Part shown: in pieces, positions 53,534-62,514 of the stretch
Numbering within the stretch: position 1 is the stretch's first letter
How the letters are laid out: each line of letters starts with the position of its first letter
From: Tigheibacillus halophilus
Lineage (GTDB): Bacteria > Bacillota > Bacilli > Bacillales > Amphibacillaceae
NCBI RefSeq assembly: GCF_042683165.1
Contig: NZ_JBHUIZ010000006.1
Location: 394,741 to 458,740 of the forward strand
Reading direction: 5' to 3'
DNA length: 64,000 bases
Program-made: the position numbers and the translations under genes
Notes under the pieces: model-generated
The model's database searches: none
What the model saw: only the letters and a program-made list of their open reading frames with translations
What the model was told of the DNA's origin: nothing

Positions 53534-54538
53534 ATGCTAAAATACATTATTCGCAGACTGGCGATGTTGATTCCCGTATTGCTTGGTGTTTCCCTCATCA
53601 CATTTTCCCTCATCCATATGATTCCGGGCGACCCTGCGAGAAGCATGCTCGGTGAAAAGGCATCAGAGCAGCAGCTTGAATTATTGCGTGAAGAATTAGG
53701 GCTGAACGATCCGTTTATGGTGCAATACGGCAAATTTTTAGGGGACGTGCTGCAGGGAGATTTGGGAACGTCGATTCAGAAGAAGGAAAACATTGCTACA
53801 CAACTGCTTGACAAACTGCCTGCGACGATGGAACTGGCGATATTCGCCATGATTCTCGCAGTGGTCATCGGGGTTTTGGCCGGTGTGATTGCGGCCGTCA
53901 AACAGTATTCCTGGTTTGATAATCTCAGTATGACCGGGGCGTTGTTCGGGGTTTCCATACCGATTTTCTGGCTTGGTTTGATGATGATTTGGATCTTTTC
54001 GGTGAAATTCAACATCCTGCCTCCGTCAGGGCGGCTGACCTCGGGCGTTTCATTGCACAGTATTACGAATTTTTATTTGCTTGACAGCATATTAACTGGA
54101 AATTGGGCTGCATTTAAAGATGCATTTTCCCATTTACTTATGCCTGGCATTGCATTGGCGACGATTCCGATGGCGATCATCGCCAGGATGACACGATCCA
54201 GTATGCTGGAGGTCATGCGCCAGGATTATATTCGTACAGCGAATGCAAAGGGTTTGAAGAAAGGCCTGGTCGTTTTCCAGCACGCTTTGAAAAATGCTTT
54301 TCTGCCGGTTTTGACGGTCATCGGTCTGCAATTCGGCCTGTTGATGGGGGGAGCCGTACTGACGGAAACGATTTTCTCTTGGCCGGGAGTAGGCAGATAT
54401 GTTTATCTGGCAGTGCTTGGGCGTGACTATCCGATTGTGCAGAGTGCGATTTTGGTTATTGCGGTCATTTTCGTCCTGGTAAATTTGCTGACAGACATTC
54501 TATACAAATATGTCGATCCACGCATCAAGTACGATTAA
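53534..54538 (+). CDS. Peptide ABC transporter permease (OppB/DppB type)
   Basis: 334 aa with about six membrane segments. LIPVLLGVSLITFSLIHMIPGDPA at the start and the EAA-region DYIRTANAKGLKKGLVVFQHALKNA are typical of DppB. The gap before it (about 180 bp) shows no gene or clear signal. Confidence 0.95.
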   Translation: MLKYIIRRLAMLIPVLLGVSLITFSLIHMIPGDPARSMLGEKASEQQLELLREELGLNDPFMVQYGKFLGDVLQGDLGTSIQKKENIATQLLDKLPATMELAIFAMILAVVIGVLAGVIAAVKQYSWFDNLSMTGALFGVSIPIFWLGLMMIWIFSVKFNILPPSGRLTSGVSLHSITNFYLLDSILTGNWAAFKDAFSHLLMPGIALATIPMAIIARMTRSSMLEVMRQDYIRTANAKGLKKGLVVFQHALKNAFLPVLTVIGLQFGLLMGGAVLTETIFSWPGVGRYVYLAVLGRDYPIVQSAILVIAVIFVLVNLLTDILYKYVDPRIKYD

Positions 54539-54592
54539 GCACGTGTGCGAAGGAAGACCTTTTGACGAAAATGAAACACAGAAAGGACGTGA

Positions 54593-55510
54593 ATGATCAT
54601 GGCACTTCAGCCAGAACCAGTACAGGATATGGCACCTGTTGCAAAGCCGGAAAAGCATGAAATGAAAGCGAAGAAAATGTGGATCGATTCTTTGCTCAGA
54701 ATCGTGAAAAGCAAAACATCGTTCATCGGCCTGCTGATCATTGTCATATTATTGGTCACGGCATTGTTTGCGCCGCTGATCGCTACACAGGATCCGACTG
54801 CCCAGTCGATTGTGGATCGTTATCAATCGCCATCTGGAAAGCACATCCTGGGGACGGATGAACTCGGGCGCGATATTTTCAGCAGAATTGTCTACGGAAC
54901 GCGTATTTCCATACAAATCGGACTGATTTCAGTCGGCATTTCACTTGTGATCGGAGTGCTGCTTGGCGGGATTGCCGGATTTTTCGGCCGCTGGCTGGAT
55001 CAAATCATCATGCGTATCATCGATATCATGATGGCTTTTCCAAGCATCCTGTTAGCCATTGCATTGGTTGCAGTGCTGGGGCCAAGCTTGCGCAACGCGA
55101 TGATTGCAGTCGGGATAGTCGGTATCCCGCAGTTTGCCAGGATCGTCAGAGGGGCAGTGCTGTCTGTGAAGGAAACAGAATACATCGAAGCGGCAAGAGC
55201 GATCGGGGCGAAAAATGCACGGATTTTGGGTCAGCATGTTCTGCCGAATTGTGTGGCACCGATCATTGTCCAGGCTACGCTTGGGATCGGAACAGCTATT
55301 TTAGATGCGGCAGGATTGAGCTTCCTTGGGCTGGGCGCACAGCCGCCATCACCAGAATGGGGCGCCATGCTAAGTGATGGCAGATCTGCATTGCAAACGG
55401 CACCATGGGTTATCACCTTCCCAGGAATCGCGATTTTTCTTGTCGTACTCGGCTTCAATTTATTTGGAGACGGGCTTCGCGATGCACTGGATCCAAGATT
55501 AAAACAATAA
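54593..55510 (+). CDS. Peptide ABC transporter permease (OppC/DppC type)
   Basis: 305 aa; ATGs at 54593 and 54599 are both close enough to AAAGGACG. A cytosolic tail of about 45 residues, then the OppC N-terminal region, HILGTDELGRDIFSRIVYGTR, and the EAA loop TEYIEAARAIGAKNARIL. It completes an operon with two ATPases, a receptor and two permeases. Confidence 0.95.
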   Translation: MIMALQPEPVQDMAPVAKPEKHEMKAKKMWIDSLLRIVKSKTSFIGLLIIVILLVTALFAPLIATQDPTAQSIVDRYQSPSGKHILGTDELGRDIFSRIVYGTRISIQIGLISVGISLVIGVLLGGIAGFFGRWLDQIIMRIIDIMMAFPSILLAIALVAVLGPSLRNAMIAVGIVGIPQFARIVRGAVLSVKETEYIEAARAIGAKNARILGQHVLPNCVAPIIVQATLGIGTAILDAAGLSFLGLGAQPPSPEWGAMLSDGRSALQTAPWVITFPGIAIFLVVLGFNLFGDGLRDALDPRLKQ

Positions 55511-55647
55511 TTAGTTTAGAATTAATTTTCATAAAAGTGCATAATGTAGTAAAATGAGGTAAAGCCTGTACGCGGCTTTGCCTTTTTCGCTTGTATCGGA
55601 CTTATACATAATTGCTTTTTAAACGTCATTGTAAAGGGGGAGGACGA

Positions 55648-56241
55648 GTGCAAAAATTCATCCCGCTTGGTGTTTGTTTTTCCATATTGCTCATTCTGAT
55701 GCTCGTAAATTCCTCGCCGGCCAGACAAAATCAGCATGTCAGTGCCTACCCTAATCTCCCTGCTCCCATTGGCAAAGAAAAAATTCTTATCACGTCTGCC
55801 GGGCAGGCCACAGACGGCGTCATTGTCCACTCCATAGCCGAATCGCTGAATTTACAGGCCGATTACCGTCCGCGTGCATTAGATTCGGATTTATATGATT
55901 ATGAGAGTGTTGTCATCGTACTAGGATATAGTGCCAACGGATTACGGTATACCACGCATGATTACCAGGAAGAGCTCACAAGGATTCGTGCGATTGCCAA
56001 AGAGGCAAAGCGGACAAGATTACCGCTGATTGCGGTCCATATTTCCGGGGATTACCGTAATGACAGGCAAACATTCGCCATGTTTCAGGAGATTGCGGCA
56101 AGCACGGACTATTTCATCGGCCTGAAAACGATGAAAGATGTAGGGGAATACCAGAAAGTGCTGGCGGATTTTCATACACCGGTAACACTCGTATCAGAGC
56201 GTGACCGTTTTAAAATTCCATTTAATGCTGCGTTTCGATAA
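55648..56241 (+). CDS. Membrane-anchored exported protein, possibly DUF6305 family
   Basis: 197 aa from GTG 55648 behind GGGGGAGGA. One N-terminal hydrophobic segment (VCFSILLILMLVNSSPA), then a soluble Rossmann-like domain (KILITSAGQATDGVIVHSIAESL; ESVVIVLGYSANGL; LPLIAVHISGD; DYFIGLKTMKD). The family name is from memory and uncertain. It lies 21 bp before a sensor kinase gene and upstream of a TctA-type carrier, so it may sense or bind the ligand of that system outside the cell. Confidence 0.65.
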   Translation: MQKFIPLGVCFSILLILMLVNSSPARQNQHVSAYPNLPAPIGKEKILITSAGQATDGVIVHSIAESLNLQADYRPRALDSDLYDYESVVIVLGYSANGLRYTTHDYQEELTRIRAIAKEAKRTRLPLIAVHISGDYRNDRQTFAMFQEIAASTDYFIGLKTMKDVGEYQKVLADFHTPVTLVSERDRFKIPFNAAFR

Positions 56242-56262
56242 AAGGCCTCAGGGGGTGGCTGC

Positions 56263-57669
56263 ATGGCAAAGGAAGCCAGACTGCTTTCGAAACAGTTTTT
56301 GCTCGGGGCGGCCGGTATTTTGATTTGGCTTTGCGGTGAACTTGTTCCAGTTTGGGTTCCAGGATGGACCGCCTACATCATGGAAAATCTGCAAAAAAGC
56401 ATTGAGACGAAGGACAGCGGGTTGATGCTTGTCATTTCTTTTTCGTATATCGCCAAATATGTACTGATTTTTTTTCTCATGTATGGCGGCGCATATGTGT
56501 TTGTGAAGAGTATTTGCTATAAACTGAGCGAAAGTGTTTTTATATTTTGTTACATGCTGCTGACAACGTTTGGTATGCTCGCTTTCCAAGAATTGTATCA
56601 TGAAAATTTTTCATTTGCTGCCCACTTTTTGATCATCGGGCTGAGCAGTTTTGTTCACATATACCTTCCGCGGGAAAAAAATTACATGGCCATTTTCACA
56701 GTCGTGCTTCTGTTATTGCTGAGCGCCATCCAATGGCTGCAGCTTGTCCCGCTGGTGACACCTTTTGGTTTTGGCTCTGATGATATTGCGGCGGCGATCA
56801 AAATGGCTGATGGCTATTTCAATGGTTATGAACTGCTGAACACGTTGGCAACAATCTTCTTCGCTGTATTTCTCGTACTTGCGGCCATTTTTTTCGTATT
56901 AGCGATGATCCAGGATAAACAGATGCACACCCGTAAAAAATTCGAAGTGCAGGGAGCGGCCCTCAGAAAAACGCGGCATGCACTGGTGGAATCGAAAGTC
57001 TATGAGGAAATGGCCAATCTCGTTCATGATTTGAAGACACCCCTCGTCACCGTGGAAGGGCTGGTATCATTGATTGAACTGCAAATGCAGGCCGCACATG
57101 ATTCAGCGGCGGCAGCCTACTTTCAGCGAATCGAAAATTCCGTGGAAAAGATGAAGGACATGATTTCTGAGATTTTGGACGAGCACGTGAAAAAAGAAAT
57201 CGAGGCAGCGGAGTTGCTGCATTATGTGACAAGTCATCTCGCGCTGGATGATCAATTCGTGCAATTGCATATACATATAGAGGAGCCTGTACCAATGATT
57301 CATATCAATAAAATCCGTTTTTCCCGGGCGCTGTCTAATGTGATTGAAAACGCCGTACACTCCTTTGCGGGCAAACAGGGCAATATTTGGATTCGTGTGC
57401 TGACGGAACAGGAACAGGTCATTTTCAGCGTGCGCGATGATGGCTCAGGTATTGCCGAAAAAGATCTGCATGCTATTTTTGAAGAAGGATTCAGTTCCAG
57501 GGAATCATCTGGTCTCGGGCTGGCCTTTGTCAGACGTGTCGTGGCCAATCATGGCGGCACAGTGAATATAAGCAGTCTGAAAGGTACCTATACCGAAGTG
57601 CGGATCGGGCTGCCAATGAAGAAGGAGCCGATCTCAGAAGTTTACCAACATATAGGGAGCGAGCGCTAA
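56263..57669 (+). CDS. Sensor histidine kinase
   Basis: 468 aa. Six or seven membrane helices in residues 10-215, no large extracellular domain. H-box MANLVHDLKTPLVTVEGL (H255), N-box FSRALSNVIENAVHS, G-boxes VRDDGSGIAEKDL and SSGLGLAFVRR. It overlaps the response regulator start by one base. The sensing part resembles 7TM-type membrane domains rather than PAS or Cache. Confidence 0.92.
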   Translation: MAKEARLLSKQFLLGAAGILIWLCGELVPVWVPGWTAYIMENLQKSIETKDSGLMLVISFSYIAKYVLIFFLMYGGAYVFVKSICYKLSESVFIFCYMLLTTFGMLAFQELYHENFSFAAHFLIIGLSSFVHIYLPREKNYMAIFTVVLLLLLSAIQWLQLVPLVTPFGFGSDDIAAAIKMADGYFNGYELLNTLATIFFAVFLVLAAIFFVLAMIQDKQMHTRKKFEVQGAALRKTRHALVESKVYEEMANLVHDLKTPLVTVEGLVSLIELQMQAAHDSAAAAYFQRIENSVEKMKDMISEILDEHVKKEIEAAELLHYVTSHLALDDQFVQLHIHIEEPVPMIHINKIRFSRALSNVIENAVHSFAGKQGNIWIRVLTEQEQVIFSVRDDGSGIAEKDLHAIFEEGFSSRESSGLGLAFVRRVVANHGGTVNISSLKGTYTEVRIGLPMKKEPISEVYQHIGSER

Positions 57670-58280
57670 TGACACATGTACTGATTGTCGATGACAGTGC
57701 GGATATCCGGTTTACACTGAAAGAAATTTGCACATTTGCCGGCTGGCGCGTAAGTGAGGCTGCGACCGGTAAAAACGCTTTGCGTGCTTTTCAGACGATT
57801 GAACCGGATATCGTTTTGATCGATTACCATATGCCAGATTGGGACGGGCTGAAAACAACCAAGGAAATCCGGCGGCTCCATGCCACCGTACCGATCATCA
57901 TCTTGACGGTGGACGAGCGCCAGCAAGTGGCTGATTCATTTTTGGAAGCAGGGGCGACTGATTTTGCCCTGAAGCCGATCAAAGCACCAGATTTGTTATC
58001 GCGCATCCGGGTCAATTTGCGGGTGGGGCAGCTGACGAATTCCGCTGAACAAGATGTGTTTGTGAAAAAAGGCATCAACGAAGCGACATTACGCACGATC
58101 AAAAGTTATTTGCTTGCCCAGGATCAGCCGGTATCTATCAATGATATCCAGCATGCCCTGCCTATTGCCTATCAAACAGTCCATCGCTATCTCAACTATC
58201 TTGAAACGGAAGGCGTAGTGGCCGTAGTTCCAGAATATGGCAAAACCGGCCGTCCCAAAAATAAATATCAGCTTGTCTGA
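57669..58280 (+). CDS. Response regulator, CitT/DcuR-like HTH output
   Basis: 203 aa. Receiver domain with acidic pocket D8/D9, phospho-acceptor D52 (VLIDYHMPDWDG), T80 and K102. The C-terminal part, QTVHRYLNYLETEGVVAVV and GKTGRPKNKYQLV, is the winged helix of CitB/DcuR regulators, which control carboxylate transporters. That agrees with the TctA-type carrier downstream. Confidence 0.92.
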   Translation: MTHVLIVDDSADIRFTLKEICTFAGWRVSEAATGKNALRAFQTIEPDIVLIDYHMPDWDGLKTTKEIRRLHATVPIIILTVDERQQVADSFLEAGATDFALKPIKAPDLLSRIRVNLRVGQLTNSAEQDVFVKKGINEATLRTIKSYLLAQDQPVSINDIQHALPIAYQTVHRYLNYLETEGVVAVVPEYGKTGRPKNKYQLV

Positions 58281-58285
58281 GAAAT

Positions 58286-58322
58286 TAAACCTCTTTGGCC
58301 AGTTTTGGCGGAGGTTTTTTTG
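58286..58322 (+). terminator. Intrinsic terminator after response regulator gene
   Basis: AAACCTC-GGCCA pairs with TGGC-GAGGTTT, followed by seven Ts. Confidence 0.85.
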
Positions 58323-58359
58323 TCGTTGCGGAGGGTGGGGGGACGTGAATTTAGTGGAT

Positions 58360-58513
58360 TGACAAGTAAATCAGGTGGACTGACAAGTAAGTGATAAAGA
58401 GTGACAAGTAAATCTAGTGGACTGACAAGTATGCTATGAAAGGTGACAAGTAAATCTAGTGAATTGACAAGTATGCTATTAAAAGCTGCAAGTAAATTTC
58501 ATAGCTTGTAAGT
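58360..58513 (+). repeat. Array B: degenerate 21-bp tandem repeat, core TGACAAGT
   Basis: TGACAAGT starts at 58360, 58381, 58402, 58423, 58444 and 58465, exactly 21 bp apart, with decayed copies at 58486 (CTGCAAGT) and about 58506. Spacers fall into two alternating kinds: AAATCTAGTGGAC-like and ATGCTATGAAAGG-like. In one frame every unit gives a TGA stop and in another a TAA, so it is not coding. It has the same core and period as array A at 20583-20789. Confidence 0.9.
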
Positions 58514-58602
58514 AAATCTCGCACACTTTTAATTAAGCAAACGTACCAGCGGTTTCCATAACACGCTTTTCCGCATAAAATCATCGATTCTCGTTTTCCC
58601 TC

Positions 58603-58635
58603 TTGACTTCTATCTTTGAACAGGATTACTATAAT
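58603..58635 (+). promoter_or_regulatory. Probable promoter of the TctA-type carrier operon
   Basis: TTGACT (58603-58608) with TACTAT (58627-58632) at 18 bp; an overlapping TATAAT (58630-58635) would need a 21-bp spacer. It lies after array B. A leader of about 125 bp follows. Confidence 0.55.
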
Positions 58636-58767
58636 AAAGTGTTCAGATTATTCATTCAACTATGGTGAATGACGTTAAACAAAGTTGAATGGGACACGTA
58701 TATTTTGGAAAAGGAATAATTACATTGTCGTATCAGCAATAGAAATGGTTTTTAAAGGAGTGAAAAG

Positions 58768-59205
58768 ATGGAATCACAACAAGATGGCCAGCAAACAGAA
58801 GAAAAATACCCTTATGTGGAAATACTGGGCGACACGGTTACACCAACCCATACCATCGCAGCAGTCGTGATCAGTGTCGGTTTAGGTCTTGGGGGATATT
58901 TGCTTGGGGAAAAAATCCTGCCGGGCATCGCCTCTGCGGAAATGGTGCAATCCTATTCCCTGCTGGCAGGTATTGTCGGATGTGTGATTGCACTGATTCT
59001 CTGTGCTGTGTTGTTCAAGCCAAAAAGGGTTTTAACAGAGACAGAGATCAAGCCGGAAGAAGCCGATGACATTCTGGCACATATGCAGATTGACTACCAG
59101 GAAGAAATGGACGTCATCCAGCATGACCCGGTTACGAGAAAAGAAATGGAAGACTTGAAAATCAAGGACTTATTCATGCAGAAAGAGGAAGGTAAAGACA
59201 CATGA
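58768..59205 (+). CDS. Two-helix membrane protein accompanying a TctA-type carrier
   Basis: 145 aa, AAAGGAGTG upstream. Residues 30-50 and 60-83 are hydrophobic (TIAAVVISVGLGLGGYLLG; SLLAGIVGCVIALILCAVLF); the last 60 residues are acidic and cytosolic. It overlaps the TctA-type gene by 4 bp. Position suggests it replaces the TctB small subunit, although it is shorter and has only two helices. Confidence 0.7.
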   Translation: MESQQDGQQTEEKYPYVEILGDTVTPTHTIAAVVISVGLGLGGYLLGEKILPGIASAEMVQSYSLLAGIVGCVIALILCAVLFKPKRVLTETEIKPEEADDILAHMQIDYQEEMDVIQHDPVTRKEMEDLKIKDLFMQKEEGKDT

Positions 59206-60551
59206 GTACGCTGTTATTATCCATATTATTAGCCGTCGTTGGCGGTGTATTATTCACTTTGATCGGGCTCGTTTCCGGAACGGATGAAACAGCGACGATG
59301 GTGCCATTCACTTTATTGGTCATCTTGCTCGGCGCGCCGCCTGTTGCCGTATTCGCATTTTTCATGGCGGCAGTGATTTCAAAACACCTGACCCATGCCG
59401 CACCGACTGCGCTGATGGGAATACCCGGAGACACGATGATGGTGCCGCTGCTTGATTATACGGAAACATTACGCAGGCTGGGTGTGCCGCACATCGCATT
59501 GCGTAAAATGGTGTCCGGCGGCGTAATCGGTGCTTTGATCGCTTTTCCGCTTGCGCTGTTATTTGCACAGTTTCTCGCGCAGTTCGCGGACTTTTTTAAA
59601 ACATATACCGGTGTGATTTTTGCCGTTGCTTCTGTCATTATTGCTTATTTTTCTAAAGGGAAATGGGTCAGTGTGCTGATGATTATCCCGTTTGCATTCT
59701 TCATTCAGGCACTCGATTTGATCAGTGTGAAGGTGCTTGACCATCAGGTTGCGACATGCTTTTTTCTGGGAATCGCGATTGGACCGATGTTTTCTGATAT
59801 ATTGATAGCTTTATCTGGAACGGCCCGCAAAAGTGTGATCCGCAGCAAGCAGCAAACATATAATCTGGCACCGGAAATCAAATCATGGACAGGCTACTTT
59901 CCAAACCCGTTCAAGATACTTACCGGAAAGCAAAAACTGTTCACATCACTATCTGCCATGGTCACTTCTGCGACATTCGTGTTCAGCCCTGCCGGTATGA
60001 CCGCTTTGATGGGAGAGCTGGTCGGTTCCAGGGTGAAGGGAACGTATCGCAAAGCGTCTACGACATTATCTGTCATGAATGGTGTGACGGAATCAACGTA
60101 TATCGCGGAAATACTGATTCCGCTGATTGCCTTCGGATTGCCGCTGAGTCCGGCTTCACTCGGGCCGGGTATTGCGTTGTTTAATGCACCGCCAGTTTTT
60201 ACAGAAACACATAATCTGCATCACATCATGTCTGGAATGGACTTTTTCGTTTACGGGTTGATCGGACTTGTTGTTGGCGGATTGATTGCTTATCCGTTCA
60301 TCATGAATTTTTCACGTTCTGCAACGGTATTCATCATGAAATTCGTCAGTCAGGAAGCGATTATCGGCATGTTTATGGGCATTGTCTGTGTGATTGCTTT
60401 TTACACTGGCGGTGTGACCGGGATTTTGGTTACTTTCACCGTTGCTGCTGTTGGCGGATTGTTTAACCGAATTCTCGGGATTAGCTCGGGCGCGCAGTTT
60501 ATGATCTATTATGGATCGGCCTGGATGATGACGGCGCTGATTGGGTTGTGA
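59202..60551 (+). CDS. TctA-family (tripartite tricarboxylate transporter) permease
   Basis: 449 aa, about 11 membrane segments. ALMGIPGDTMMVPLLDYTETLRRLGVPHIALRKM follows the TctA pattern with the IPGD loop, repeated in the second half (GLPLSPASLGPGIALFN). TctA carries carboxylates using a periplasmic-type receptor TctC; no TctC-like gene is here, and the exported protein at 55648 might serve instead. The kinase/regulator pair upstream probably controls it. Confidence 0.82.
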   Translation: MSTLLLSILLAVVGGVLFTLIGLVSGTDETATMVPFTLLVILLGAPPVAVFAFFMAAVISKHLTHAAPTALMGIPGDTMMVPLLDYTETLRRLGVPHIALRKMVSGGVIGALIAFPLALLFAQFLAQFADFFKTYTGVIFAVASVIIAYFSKGKWVSVLMIIPFAFFIQALDLISVKVLDHQVATCFFLGIAIGPMFSDILIALSGTARKSVIRSKQQTYNLAPEIKSWTGYFPNPFKILTGKQKLFTSLSAMVTSATFVFSPAGMTALMGELVGSRVKGTYRKASTTLSVMNGVTESTYIAEILIPLIAFGLPLSPASLGPGIALFNAPPVFTETHNLHHIMSGMDFFVYGLIGLVVGGLIAYPFIMNFSRSATVFIMKFVSQEAIIGMFMGIVCVIAFYTGGVTGILVTFTVAAVGGLFNRILGISSGAQFMIYYGSAWMMTALIGL

Positions 60552-60561
60552 TTTGCCTATG

Positions 60562-60600
60562 ATAAAACGGCCACCTGGTGCGGGTGGCCGTTCGTTTTAT
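60562..60600. terminator. Bidirectional terminator
   Basis: AAAACGGCCACC pairs with GGTGGCCGTT and following TTTTAT around a TGGTGC-type loop, between convergent genes. Confidence 0.85.
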
Positions 60601-61937
60601 GCGGCTGTTTCTGTGGTTGTTTTCGTATAATGCTTGATTAAATAGGCTGTGTCGTTCATCAGTTTTTCATAAGCGTTGTCGGAAATTTGCCCTTTATTTC
60701 GCTGATAGTCAAGCAGAGCTTTGAAATTTTCGAGGTGTTTCCAAACCTTTTCCATTTGATTGGTTTCTTCAAATTGTTTCACTGCTGCGAGATGTACGTG
60801 TAATGCCTGAGCTGTTTTATCATCGGAAATTTCTTCTTCTTCACGCAAGCTTTTAACCAGATATTGCATCTTGGTAATAGAGGTTTTTTCTGCTATCACG
60901 TTAATCCTGATGGTTTTGCTGACTGTTTTGCCATTTTCTTGATACGTGACGTGAAGTTGTTGATAGCCGGTTTTGCTTGCATCAAAACCGATGATGCTTG
61001 ATTGTTTCGTGACATCACGTGTGTACCCATTATCGTATTGAACAGTAACCTGCAGGTTTAACGGTTCATGCAAGGTGTACTCCAGTTCACCATCCACCTG
61101 CAGATTTTCTAATTTGGAGAGCGGTAAATCATCAGATTTTTCCACACCTGCAATGGCATACATACTATTGACTTTTAAAGATAGCGGTTCTTCTGTTTTA
61201 TCTGCCCGATACCAGCCAGCGTTGCCATTTCCCAGGAACGTAATGGGCTGCTTTCCAAGCCCTTTCGCTTTTAATAGCGACATGGTGTAATAAAGAATAC
61301 TGCCCCTTTTTATATGATATTGGCTGCTGATCAGGGAAACAGTGCTAATATCGTAATCATTGTACAAAATGTCAAAGCTGTAGGCTGCATTTTGGGCGGT
61401 ATTGGCGCTTTCTTTTTCTACAATGATCCTGTCCTCAGACAGTCCGTGATCCACCAGCCAGTCATGCATCCGCTCGCCTTCCGTCCAACCATTTTTCTCT
61501 ACGCCGCCTGTTACTAAGACATAGGAGTCAGGATATTTTTTTGCGCTGTTTAATGCGACTTCTAATCTGCCAACTAATTCATCTTCCATGGTCCCGTCAC
61601 TTTTTAAAGCAAATCCCAGGACAATGAATGCGTGCTTGTTGTTATGAGGCAACCCGTCTGGGGCGACATCGATGTTTTCTTTCATGTCCTTCTCAATCCA
61701 GTCCCAATAATGGATCACAGAATCCCATGTGTTGTAGTCTTCCTCGGACTTTTCTTTCATAAGGTCAAGGGTTCTTAATACGTCCGTTCGGGCTTCTTGG
61801 CCGTAGTAATATAGCAACTCACTTGTTAATGTGTCGATGGTCTTTGAGTCAGCAGGTGTTTCTGCCAGGGCATTGGAGAAGGGCATCAGACAAAGTGTCA
61901 ACAGTAAACAGATGAAGATTTTATAGATTTTTTTCAT
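60597..61937 (-). CDS. Secreted YdcF/DUF218 protein with Ig-like and FIMAH-like domains
   Basis: 446 aa, AAGGAGT upstream. Signal peptide (residues 1-25, ending SNALA-ET). A DUF218/YdcF domain at about 100-265 (HAFIVLGFALKSDGTMEDELVGRL; VLVTGGVEKNGWTEGERM; SANTAQNAAYSF). Then a bacterial Ig-like domain (about 285-360, PLNLQVTVQYDNGYTRDVTK) and a C-terminal helical region (QALHVHLAAVKQFEETNQME and following) that resembles FIMAH domains of Gram-positive exoproteins. Likely surface-associated; enzymatic role unknown. The palindrome TTTCACTTTTATAGTGAAA lies just upstream at 61963-61981. Confidence 0.85.
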   Translation of the reverse strand: MKKIYKIFICLLLTLCLMPFSNALAETPADSKTIDTLTSELLYYYGQEARTDVLRTLDLMKEKSEEDYNTWDSVIHYWDWIEKDMKENIDVAPDGLPHNNKHAFIVLGFALKSDGTMEDELVGRLEVALNSAKKYPDSYVLVTGGVEKNGWTEGERMHDWLVDHGLSEDRIIVEKESANTAQNAAYSFDILYNDYDISTVSLISSQYHIKRGSILYYTMSLLKAKGLGKQPITFLGNGNAGWYRADKTEEPLSLKVNSMYAIAGVEKSDDLPLSKLENLQVDGELEYTLHEPLNLQVTVQYDNGYTRDVTKQSSIIGFDASKTGYQQLHVTYQENGKTVSKTIRINVIAEKTSITKMQYLVKSLREEEEISDDKTAQALHVHLAAVKQFEETNQMEKVWKHLENFKALLDYQRNKGQISDNAYEKLMNDTAYLIKHYTKTTTETAA

Positions 61938-62100
61938 GTTTGGTTACTCCTTGCGTAGGTAGTTTCACTTTTATAGTGAAAGGACAACATCTCTCCTTAT
62001 TATCACCATATTAGCTATATAGATAGGATATTCCATCAAATATATTCAAGCACAGTGAGTCACATCTTTTGGCAATCGTTTCAATATGTTGGAAAGGGAT

Positions 62101-62127
62101 TCAATATTACTGAAAGCCATCCGATAA
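62101..62127 (+). promoter_or_regulatory. Possible second sigma-D promoter
   Basis: TCAA, 15 bp, TCCGATAA. Weaker than the promoter at 62193-62219 and about 120 bp from csrA. Confidence 0.35.
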
Positions 62128-62192
62128 ATAAGATAAGTCAGTATCGAAAGTATGGCATGTTTAAAAGGATAAAAACTTTTTTATAAATTTGC

Positions 62193-62219
62193 TAAACATG
62201 GTTTGAAAACTGACGATAA
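62193..62219 (+). promoter_or_regulatory. Sigma-D (flagellar) promoter of csrA-hag
   Basis: TAAA (62193-62196), 15-bp spacer and GACGATAA (62212-62219) fit the SigD consensus TAAA-N15-GCCGATAT. It lies 28 bp before csrA. Confidence 0.75.
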
Positions 62220-62247
62220 TAAAGGTGTCACATCAAGGAGGATGGAC

Positions 62248-62433
62248 ATGTCACTAGTGATAGGCAGAAAGGCAAGAGAAGCGATCATACTGGATAACAA
62301 ACAGGATGGCTCCACGCTTCGTATTGAAGTGATCAAGGATGACGGCATGCTTCGCTTGAAAGTTGAAGCGCCGAAACACATCAATATCTATCGTGAAGAA
62401 ATTTACGAGGAGCAGCATAACAAGCGGTTATAA
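62248..62433 (+). CDS. csrA: Carbon storage regulator CsrA (translational repressor of flagellin)
   Basis: 61 aa from ATG 62248, behind AAGGAGG. MSLVIGRKAREAIILDN, IEVIKDDGMLRLKVEAP and the INIYREEIYEE tail are full CsrA hallmarks. CsrA dimers bind GGA motifs in mRNA. In Bacillus it represses hag translation and is antagonised by FliW. It is 81 bp before hag, with a CsrA-type hairpin between. fliW, usually adjacent, is absent from the window. Confidence 0.97.
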   Translation: MSLVIGRKAREAIILDNKQDGSTLRIEVIKDDGMLRLKVEAPKHINIYREEIYEEQHNKRL

Positions 62434-62462
62434 CTTGACCCGTTCAAGTTGTAATATATATG

Positions 62463-62506
62463 CAGGCAAACGGACGTGCCTGTAAAAATACAAATACATG
62501 GAGGTA
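62463..62506 (+). promoter_or_regulatory. CsrA-binding leader of hag mRNA
   Basis: CAGGCA (62463-62468) and TGCCTG (62477-62482) form a stem whose loop AACGGACG presents a GGA in an ACGGACG(T) context, close to the ANGGANGU CsrA consensus. A second GGA is in the ribosome site ATGGAGG (62499-62505). This is the two-site layout known from B. subtilis hag. A separate inverted repeat, AACTTGA/TCAAGTT, lies at 62432-62450. Confidence 0.7.
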
Positions 62507-62514
62507 GATTGGTT

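Noticed and set aside
58685..58870. Plus-strand 61-codon frame before the carrier operon
   Set aside because: It overlaps the two-helix protein gene in another frame; the ATG at 58768 has a far better ribosome site.
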